64,000 bases of DNA, from assembly GCA_029449245.1 (NCBI GenBank), contig JANATF010000010.1, forward strand, positions 1,116,001 to 1,180,000, given 5' to 3'. Under the pieces are notes generated by a model. That model worked only from the letters and a program-made list of their open reading frames with translations. It had not been told where the DNA came from and searched no databases. The position numbers were made by a program, and so were the translations under genes. The stretch is from Mortierella alpina. Its lineage: Eukaryota; Mortierellomycota; Mortierellomycetes; Mortierellales; Mortierellaceae. Positions 56,655 to 64,000 of this stretch are shown piece after piece; position 1 is the stretch's first letter; each line of letters opens with the position of its first letter.

Positions 56655-59321
56655 CTAGTCCATGGGCTCCTGTTTGATGTAAACATCCATGGGCTCCTCT
56701 TTGATCGACGCCAAAGGCGTTGGTGGCTCAGTACACTCGGCTGCTGCCGCCGCGGCTGATACTGCTGCTGCTCGAAGTGCTTGTGCGGATTGAAAGTATT
56801 GATCCTTGGCCTCATAAATACGGCGAGTCTTGGAAACACCTCCCTGAGCATTGACTCGGCTGGACCGGCTCTGAGACGATCGCCTGCGACCAGGGATAAA
56901 CGACGATGACGACGAGGTGGACTCGGGCTCGACCGCAACAGGGGTTGGTGCTGCGGGCTTCGATGGTGTCAGACTGGTGGTGGAGTTGTCAAAGACACCC
57001 ACGGGCATCAATGGGAAACGAATGACTTGCTCGTGGTCGCCTAGTCCCTTGCCACTGACGACGCGCGATGAAGTAACCTCCACATCCAAACGAAGATAGC
57101 GTTGTCCTGCATCGTTCTCAGAGGAGCTGGCGCCGGGCATCCAAGGTGGCAGGTTCTGTTTGGAACCGTTGGATTCAACGCCATCGAGAGGCGAAATGAG
57201 CGAAAGACGGGGACGACGAATCTCACCATTCGTAGATTGAGCTGAACCAGCAGCCTTGGTCACACTAGAGGGGCGGAGTGAATAGAGCAGGTTGGTACAG
57301 TACAGCCAAGCGTCGCGGTCCGGCTCATTCATCTCGGAGGCATCGGAGTGGACCCAGGCCAGCTGTTCGCGGGTCTGGCCCACAAAACCGACGCTCTTGG
57401 TGGATTCATCGCTGGAAGTGGTGGCAAGAGGTTGCTGAACAGTCTCCTTGTCAAAGGCCGCCGTGCCACCAACTGTGGCTGTCTTCTCGCTCGAACCCTC
57501 CATATTGCTCACGGGCTCGTGTCCCAACCAGTTCTGGAGGGCACGGTTGTCCGAGAAGACAACCAGATCTGTCATGTTGTTCATATCCTGCTGGTTGGTC
57601 GGCGACTGGCGCACTTGTCCAGAAATAGTAGGATTCTTGGTATACGAGTCCAAAGCTCTTCCAACGATGCTATAAAAAGGGATATGAAGTACATGTAGCA
57701 CATGCATAAGAGGCGTCAAAAATACTGAGGGAAAAAGGGGTAGCTTGTGGACGTGCCCGATCCTCATAATCAATAGAAAGGCATTAAACTTACCCAGCGC
57801 CAATTCTTGGGCGACCAAGCGATCCTCCGACCATGAGCGTCTCGAGCTTGCCACTTGGCAAGTTGAACAGTGCAAACGAGAACAATATAATCTATCATGG
57901 TGAAGAGTCATGGATAATGATCAGCATAAAGAAAGGAATCAAAAGAGATTGAAAGAAAGCGTATTCAAATCCAACGATGGCCATTCTATTACCATAAAGA
58001 CGACGCCAGTGGCCTTGGAATTGAGTCCACGCTCGGCATCAACGCTTCGAATATTGCGTTCCAGATCCATGTCCATGAGAATGGTATCCGAATGCAGGTT
58101 CGGACGTGCTGTCAGACCATTAAGTTGGCGGAGACGCTCACACTCTTTCCGGGCAGAGTCGCGTTCCTCAGTCAACACCTTGACGTTTTCTTCCAATTCC
58201 GAAACCCGTTCCTTGAGCTCTTGGTTGTCGTTCTTCAACATGTCTGTGTGGCTCTCGAGAAGGTTGATGTGCTCGCGCTTTCGCTTGCGGGAAAGCAAGG
58301 CTGCTGCTCGGTTCTTGATCAGGCGCTCCTGCCTCTTGGCTTGTGCAGTCATGACAGCCTCCGACTGGGGCTTCTCGTCAGGGACCAACGTCGACTTGAC
58401 AATGACTGGATTGGACCGCGCCAGGCTGGGTGTCAGAGCCGGGATGATGGAGGGTCGTCGAGCCTGGAGGCCGCCTGCGCCAGCACTCGTCGCTGAGGGC
58501 GCCGGCATGATGCAGGGCGAGAGAGGCGGCGACTGCTTGATGAAGGAGTCGTGGACGGAGACTGGGGGCGAGGGCGGCGTAGGCTGCGGCGCCAGGGAAA
58601 CCAGAGGTTTCAACGGCGCCAAAGGCAGTAGAGCTGGATGAGACGGTGCGGGCGCCTGTTTCTTGGCCCGCTTTAATTTCTTCTCCGCCTTGACGGACGA
58701 GACAGGCGAAGGCGGCGCACTGGGCCCTGTTCCATGGCTGCGCTTGCTATTATTGCCTGTCTTGCTAGTGCTATTTGGCGTGGGCACATTGGGTTCGCCG
58801 GCGCCGCTGCTGCTCTCAAAGAGACTTGCGGCAGCAAAGTTGGGTACGACCGAGGAGGACTGCAAGAGAGAAGAGTCGACATTGGCAAGAAGTGGCCAAG
58901 CACCAGGCTGGAGCTGCTGCTGTTGCTGCTGTTGCTGCTGGGCAGGATCATTAAGAATAGGAAAAGGGGCGTTGGATTGATCTAGATCCGAATAGACATA
59001 TTGCCAATATTCAAGGGGATTGCTGTCCATGGGCACATCCGACGACGATCCTTCATCGCACGAGTCCATGTTGCTGTGTTGAGGCGAGCCAGAGGATTCT
59101 GAGAAGGTACCGACGGAGGTGGGCGGGGACGGCGGGTGGAGCAGATCATGGTATTTGAGCGGGTGATCGTCCTGCAGGGTGTCGAAGAACTGTGTCGAGT
59201 CGAAGGTGGCAGCGCTGGTGGTCTGGGATTCGAGAAAGTCGGTGGTGAGGAAGGAGAGGATCGATTCGTCCTCGGCCGAGGCGCCTGTGGTGGGGGTATT
59301 GCTGCTGTCGATAGCCGCCAT
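56655..59321 (-). CDS. bZIP transcription factor with a hydrophobic segment after the zipper
   Basis: Three exons on the minus strand: 59321-57993, 57891-57794, 57669-56655; phases close, 813 aa. The N-terminal ~330 residues are Ser/Thr/Pro/Gln-rich with acidic stretches (activation-type). The basic region and zipper are at about 345-415 (KRQERLIKNRAAALLSRKRK, then leucines in LESHTDMLKNDNQELKERVS). About 25 residues later the exon 1-2 junction joins GVVFM to IILFSFALFNLPSG, giving an uncharged segment of about 16 residues. The rest includes ALQNWLGHEPV, DRDAWLYCTNLLYSLRPS and QRYLRLDVEVTSSRVV, and ends IKEEPMDVYIKQEPMD. A bZIP followed by a membrane span is the ATF6/CREB3 layout; Hac1-type factors lack it. 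Membrane anchoring is my inference, not proven. The first ATG is used. Confidence 0.85.
57892..57992 (-). other. bZIP-gene intron lying inside the hydrophobic segment
   Basis: 101-nt intron with GTAATA donor and TAG acceptor, splitting GVVFM from IILFSFALF. If kept in the mRNA, reading continues for 17 residues (starting VIEWPSLDLN) and stops, so the product would keep the bZIP but lose the hydrophobic segment and everything after it. Confidence 0.8.
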
Positions 59322-60773
59322 GGTGGAGCGTGTGTGTGCAGGTGTGGAGTCAAGAGGAGCAAAAGGCGACGAGATGGGGAAGGGGGTGTACTCTGCCAGA
59401 GGCAAGCGCGCGCGTTGTGTAATCAGGACAGCTGTGGCCCCAGGGTGTTTGCGAGCGTGTGTGTGTGCTTGTGTGTGTGCTTGTGTGTGCGACTTTGTGG
59501 TTCCGATGGTGCAGCTGTTGCAGAGGAAGAGTGCAAGAGAGAGAGAGAGTGAGTGAGTGAGTGAGAGTGAGTGAGAGTGAGAACGAGAGAGTTTGAGAAA
59601 GAGAAGAGTAAGTAAGAGAAGAGTGAGTAAGAGAAGCGGAGACGGGGGGGTGGGTGATCAGCGACACAGGCAAGTAGAATGATCTCGATGAGGACAAAGG
59701 GGGCAACAGTGCACTCAAACAGACAATAAATATAAGACGGTGCTTGGGCAATAGGATCAAAAGGGGCACAATAATGACAAAGAGTGGCTCTGGTCAACAC
59801 GCCTGTCCCTCTCTGCCTCGTGTGTTGTGGTCAAGGAGCGAAAGGGGACAGCAAAGCGTACGAGACCAAGAGGAAAAGGAGGGCGGGTCGGGAAGGCTGG
59901 AGGAGGGTCTGGAGGATATGGGGGATATGGGGGATATGGGGGATTATGGGGGATATGTTCTCACCTCGGCGCAATCGGTCTCTTGCTTGTCTCGCTGTCC
60001 TTCTCTCTGCAGCACGACGGTACAGTACGACGGTGGCCGATGGAATGAGGGATGGAATGCAGAAGGTGCGATGGAGAGGAGCGAGAGATCGAGAGCAAAC
60101 GGAGAATGAAGCTGCAAATACAGTGGCGATATGAAGTGATTTGATACTGTATGCTTTGTCTGAGGGATACGTGGAGCTGTCTCTCAATATCATCTGCGGC
60201 TCATTCCAGAAGGCGCTCGCTCCTCGTTCTCTGTGTTTGTGTGCAAAAGAAAAGACATATGCAACGCTCTCGAGCTGCCATGGGCGTCCCTGTCGCTGTC
60301 GATCCCACGGCAATATCGCATGCAGCCTCCGACTGCCGCTGTGGTTTCCTCGCTGGGACGCATGCAATGCCCCTTCCCGTCCTTCCTTCTTCTCTCAGCG
60401 GGATGTCAATGACATGTATTGCTGTCCCACTACTGCAGTCTACACGTTGTTCCAGAAAAAAGAGAAGGCGTTCGCCCTGGGGCACTGCTGCGAGCTGGCA
60501 CGAGCGACCCCCGACAAGGTTCTGCGAAATCAAACCTTGATGTCTTTACGATCGATGGATGAACAACCCCAGTGACTGAGAGACAGCGTGGATGAAGGAT
60601 CCAGCGTCAGTCAGCAACGATGCAGCGACACTCGATGTCTTCAAGAGGCCCACTGGTGTTTCTGGATCAAGTTTAGTCATCATGGTCAATCTACTCCACC
60701 GTACATGTATCCTTGCTCTCGTTGTGCCACGTAAAACACGTACAGTAGGTTTGTCGCAACATTGCATTCCGCC

Positions 60774-60815
60774 TCGGACGAGGTGCTCAGCTCGTCGGAC
60801 GAGGTGCTCAGCTCT
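60774..60815. repeat. 21-bp tandem duplication
   Basis: Two copies of tcggacgaggtgctcagctc(g/t), at 60774-60794 and 60795-60815, differing only at the last base. Confidence 0.9.
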
Positions 60816-61255
60816 CAAGGCCCACAGAACAAGGCGGCACTGCCACACAGTAGGACCCTTTGTTGCCGCTCTTTTCATTCCAACCATCCACGAGGACAAG
60901 TGTCCGTGTGGTTCGTGCTCGTGTGAGCAGCAAAGAGACGCCCTCCAAGCGACTCTCGCCAGGTAGCGCTGCTCCGTCTCTAGCGCTCCTAACACATCGT
61001 TTGTGCAGTGTCAGTCCGCCTCATTGCCTCCTTTGTTCGACCAAGCCTCAGTTTGACTCGGATGAAGGACATTCGCGACACCCTTGTTCTGCGTGGCTCT
61101 ATACTACGCTTTTACTCTTGTCTCCTCCAGCTTTCATTCTACCGTCGCATCCTCGACCTTTGCTTGACCTTGCTTTTATCTACGATCATACGCCTACGAC
61201 CCTTCTCATTCTCCTGTACAAGTACAGCAGAGGTAATCATCTCGGTTGCAGGCTC

Positions 61256-61289
<34 letters not shown>

Positions 61290-61463
61290 AAGTATGTTCA
61301 TGTAGAGCGTGTCCAACATGCAGGTGGATGCATGTACCTAACAATCCTTTCAAAACTTCGGGAGGTATAGACTGTCTCTCCTCACCCGTCTCGCTTATGC
61401 CGTCAGTGCCTCAGTCCAGCTCCTTGCTACCACCCTCTGACCTCTAACCCATCGGATCCTCGC

Positions 61464-61834
61464 AGATACATTCGTCGTTCCGCTGCGCCTTCTCCAATGT
61501 CCTTGTCCGGGTCCTCAAATTCTGATCACACGAAACAGTGCGGCCCCTCTGATTCTGAATTCCAAGAGCGGAGGTGTCATGGTATCGGAAGCGTTCTCGG
61601 CAGTACCAAAGAACCGCTTTGTTAGATGGACCATCGCTCTGGGTGTCACCTTGCTCTATGCCCTTGCTGTCACCATATTGCTACCTTTGCTAACTTATAA
61701 ACACCTGATGCTCGCACCTCTTTGCTCCTGGAGAACTCTGTGTGGCCCACAATCTCGTCGACGCTGTGGTTTACATGTACCAGTGCATTAAATGTCCCTA
61801 TATTCGAGAATGGATCTTTCAGGCAACGGCTTAG
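61464..61834 (+). pseudogene. Possible decayed 7TM-like (GPCR-type) C-terminus
   Basis: Three consecutive plus-strand frames look protein-like in turn. First is a Ser-rich hydrophilic stretch (RYIRRSAAPSPMSLSGSS, from about 61464). Second is a hydrophobic stretch starting at 61579 (FVRWTIALGVTLLYALAVTI). Third, after about 61735, comes CVAHNLVDAVVYMYQCIKCP followed by YIREWIFQATA and a stop. Read together they resemble the third cytoplasmic loop, TM6, an outer loop and TM7 of a rhodopsin-like receptor, with (D)xxxY then a basic/aromatic tail. No GT-AG intron bridges the frame changes, which is why I call it a possible pseudogene. The identification is weak; upstream helices were not traced convincingly. 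Confidence 0.25.
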
Positions 61835-61994
61835 CAACATAGTTTCGTAGACAAGTACTACGACGAGTTCCTGGAGGGAGAGTAGATATATCTCATCTGT
61901 AGACAGATTTGACAAACATATTTACGCCACTGTCCATTACTCTCTTGTCAGCTTCAATTTGCTAACTGCTGTAGTTCTTTTTGACAGATCTGGT

Positions 61995-63081
61995 TCATTC
62001 CTCGTATCCTACATCACCCGGCACGACGTTGCCGCCTATTTTTGATCGTGTTAATCCAAAGGAAAAGAGACTAGAAGTTCCCTTGAACGTCTTCTTTCGG
62101 GTTTGCTTTTTGCGAAAGTTAGTTGTGCGAGAGGCTCCAATGTAAGGTCGAATGGATGGTGTGCTAAATGCTGCTGCTGACTGCATATGATTTTGAAGCT
62201 CGTCCCAGGTCTTCCTGGAGGGGTTCGACCAATCTTCATCGTCGGTTTTAGCAGCCTTGTGGTCGTCTTCTGGTTCTGTTGAGATCTCTCTGCACTCGTT
62301 GTTTTGACGAAGCTGTTGATCCGTTGGAAGGGTCTCCAAGCTGACGTCCTTGACTACAGGGATGTACACGACAACATCTTTAGAACGGTGGATTCCTGCC
62401 GCCAAAACCGAGATTGCAGTTGGGGTCGTGGCCGAGACTGGCGAAGATGTCGAGGCTGAAGGCGGTCCTGAAGCTGACGTCGAGATATGGGAAGTTGTTG
62501 TTGATGTAGAGGACCTCGTATTGGCTAGTAGCCTTCGATGTGCGGTTCGCTTGATGATTCTTTCCGTGTGGGTTTGCTGGCTAAGGCGGCATGTGTGGTG
62601 AGAGACAAGTAGGAGGCTACAACACGTAGCAAGTCACTTGACGCGTCAGAGCGCGTTTGGACCTTGCGCCATTTGCAATCCCAAGCGTGAATGTCCCTTT
62701 GTACGGTACAAGAGGTACCACCGTTTTGCCGTTTTGAAGAGAGGGTTGAAATTACCAGTTAAGATATGACTGGTCAGTTGGACACGGCTCTACTGGTCGT
62801 CTGCAGGTTTCTTGAATAGCAGATTGTCCTTCCAATATTCCCATCATGGCCAGGGACGTTTGGAGATCCCATCGTAGCCAGCGAGGTTCAGAGATCTCAC
62901 TATCACCAGAAATGGGGAGTGGCATCCGTGAGTCGTGTCCCTGAAGTCCCACAAAACATTCAAGGTCCAGCAAGGACAGGAGACTTCCGCCTACTTCCCC
63001 TTGTAACTGTCCAAATACCATAGCGTTTTCTATGACTGGGACGTAAGGAGTCTTGGGAAAAAAAACACAAACTTGGCACAT
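61995..63081 (-). CDS. Hypothetical two-exon protein
   Basis: Exons 63081-62756 and 62580-61995 on the minus strand, 303 aa. I do not recognise the family. The junction (AACTG|GTAATT ... pyrimidine tract ... CCTTAG|C) gives matching phase and removes 175 nt. The first exon has a Cys-containing start (MCQVCVFFPKTPYVP), a stretch with PRWLRWDLQTSLAMMGILEG, and ends SYLN. The second exon has a basic helix-like stretch (HTERIIKRTAHRRLL), a Ser/Thr/Pro-rich linker, a hydrophilic acidic part (EPEDDHKAAKTDDEDW), a WDELQNHM segment and a basic C-terminus (NFRKKQTRKKTFKG). The start is a true ATG. It diverges from the MFS gene with 227 bp between starts. All three frames of the second exon are open for a while because the DNA is poor in stops, so the model is tentative. 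Confidence 0.45.
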
Positions 63082-63308
63082 GAAAGGGGAGGGACGCTAG
63101 AGCCAGCCTTAAAAAAGGGCGAATTGTCCACATGTTAGGCATTGTAGTCTCCTTTCCTCCCCACTCATCTTTTATCGCCATCGCACGTTGTGTCCTCTTC
63201 CCCACTCTATCCCCCTTTCTTTCTCTCATTTCTTGTCCAACTCGTCTCCAACCCTGTACAGTAACTCTCCTCGCACACATATCCAGCAGAAACAAAAAAA
63301 AAAAGAGT
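63082..63308. promoter_or_regulatory. Short divergent promoter region of the hypothetical gene and the MFS transporter
   Basis: 227 bp between two divergent ATGs. CT-rich leader-like sequence precedes the transporter start. Confidence 0.4.
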
Positions 63309-64000
63309 ATGACTCTCTCGAGCCCAGAGGGTGCTGACCAACAACCCTCCAATGGCTACGACATGACAAAGGTTGTTTCAGACCCCGGCTCTGCACACAC
63401 CATTTCCAAAGAACAACCCGAGAAAAGACCTTCTGTCCCGTATTACGACACCACTCCCGATGCCGAGACGTCATCGCTTGTAGACGTTGATCCGGTCGCC
63501 ATCAAGAAACTGAAGGCGAAAATCGATCGGCGACTCGTGCCTTTGGTCTCTGTGCTTTACCTCTGCGCTTTCCTCGACCGTGTCAACATTGGTATGTATG
63601 AGTATAAACAGGGTCCATTATGTCATATATATATTCATAAACAAAAAAACACAGCATTCTTCGATCCTTATGCTCGTGTGTTCGTTTCAACCTCGCTGTG
63701 TAGGAAATGCCAAGGTTGGAGGACTCGAGGCCGATCTTCAACTCACTCCAAGCGAATATAACTGGTCACTATCTATCTTCTTTATTGGGTACGCATATGG
63801 CGATGGTACTTGTGCTTTATCATGAATGTCTGCGTATTGGCTCGTTATTATCTAGAAACCCAGTCGTGGCCTAACACTTTTACCTCACCCCTCACCCCTT
63901 TTTTGTCGCCCTCACCCTTACGTTGCTCTCCTTCAAAACGCAAAAGATATGTCATCTTTGAAGTGCCATCCAATATGTGCCTTAAAGTGGTCGGACCTAG
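63309..64000 (+). CDS. MFS transporter of the anion:cation symporter type (Dal5/Tna1-like), cut by the window end
   Basis: Exons 63309-63591, 63704-63788 and 63947-64000 (continues beyond the window). About 140 residues are visible. A hydrophilic N-terminal tail of about 70 residues leads into the first membrane helix region, RLVPLVSVLYLCAFLDRVNI, then GNAKVGGLEADLQLTPSEYN and WSLSIFFIGYVIFEVPSNMC. The DRVNIGNAK and FFIGYVIFEVPSN signatures are typical of the fungal allantoate/nicotinate/vitamin permease group of the major facilitator superfamily in the plasma membrane. The substrate cannot be predicted. Joins are phase-consistent: GTATGT donor, TAG acceptor; then GTACGC donor and CAAAAG acceptor. 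Confidence 0.9.

Larger units (their letters stand above)
59322..61994. other. 2.7-kb upstream region of the bZIP gene, no intact gene supported
   Basis: Contains GT and GAGT runs near 59,455-59,600, a 9-bp gatatgggg run at about 59,914-59,957, a 21-bp tandem repeat at 60,774-60,815, a CT run near 61,256-61,288, and the frame-broken 7TM-like stretch at 61,464-61,834. Other open frames are short and overlap on both strands. Confidence 0.45.

Noticed and set aside
57892-57992. HAC1-type unconventional (Ire1) intron in the bZIP gene
   Set aside because: The junctions are ordinary GT and AG, and I saw no paired CNG/CNGN loop motifs at the borders, so spliceosomal removal is the simpler reading.
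60141-60995. Frames of 120-150 codons upstream of the bZIP gene on both strands
   Set aside because: Cys/Arg-rich, mutually overlapping, without recognisable motifs or matching splice sites.

Overview
The window is a gene-dense piece of a fungal nuclear genome. All recognisable genes have GT-AG introns, mostly about 80-180 nt. The gene set is fungal: a group III hybrid histidine kinase with HAMP repeats, a Skn7/Prr1-type HSF-receiver regulator, a Siw14-type phosphatase, a Hos4-like ankyrin protein and a Dal5/Tna1-type transporter. The long polyglutamine tracts, pyrimidine-rich leaders and retained ASPM and INSIG homologues fit an early-diverging filamentous fungus (Mortierella-like is my guess, not a demonstration). 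No tRNA, rRNA, CRISPR array, transposon or viral gene was recognised.

Layout, left to right. 1-2.7 kb: no supported gene. 2.7-9.2 kb (+): an ASPM/Sha1-type spindle protein in nine exons. 9.3-13.1 kb (-): COG1, nine exons. 13.8-15.1 kb (-): an INSIG-family ER membrane protein. 16.6-26.8 kb (-): a hybrid histidine kinase of about 3,004 residues whose N-terminal half is an array of 23 units of about 92 residues. 30.5-33.8 kb (+): SKN7-type response regulator, divergent from the kinase across a 3.7 kb gap. 37.4-40.6 kb (+): a glutamine-rich protein of unknown role. 40.8-43.1 kb (-): GPI mannosyltransferase 3 (PIG-B/Gpi10). 45.1-50.2 kb (+): a large ankyrin protein with a Hos4-like layout. 50.3-53.3 kb (-): TAF5. 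53.7-56.2 kb (+): a Siw14-like phosphatase with a long N-terminal extension. 56.7-59.3 kb (-): a bZIP factor with a hydrophobic segment after the zipper. 61.5-61.8 kb: a frame-broken 7TM-like remnant. 62.0-63.1 kb (-): a two-exon hypothetical protein. 63.3 kb to the end (+): the 5' part of an MFS transporter.

How they relate. Most are independent housekeeping genes (Golgi tethering, GPI synthesis, TFIID, spindle). The functional pair is the histidine kinase and Skn7, which in fungi belong to one His-Asp phosphorelay (sensor, then a Ypd1-type phosphotransfer protein not in this window, then Skn7). Here they lie head to head. INSIG, PIG-B and possibly the bZIP factor act at or report on the ER.

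The most unusual object is the HAMP array. It has 22 highly similar units plus one divergent unit, arranged as alternating A/B types in two larger blocks, and contains a 683-bp direct repeat with one mismatch. Exon coordinates were worked out by hand from splice consensus, reading frame and family alignment; nearly all phases close exactly, but UTRs and some starts are uncertain.
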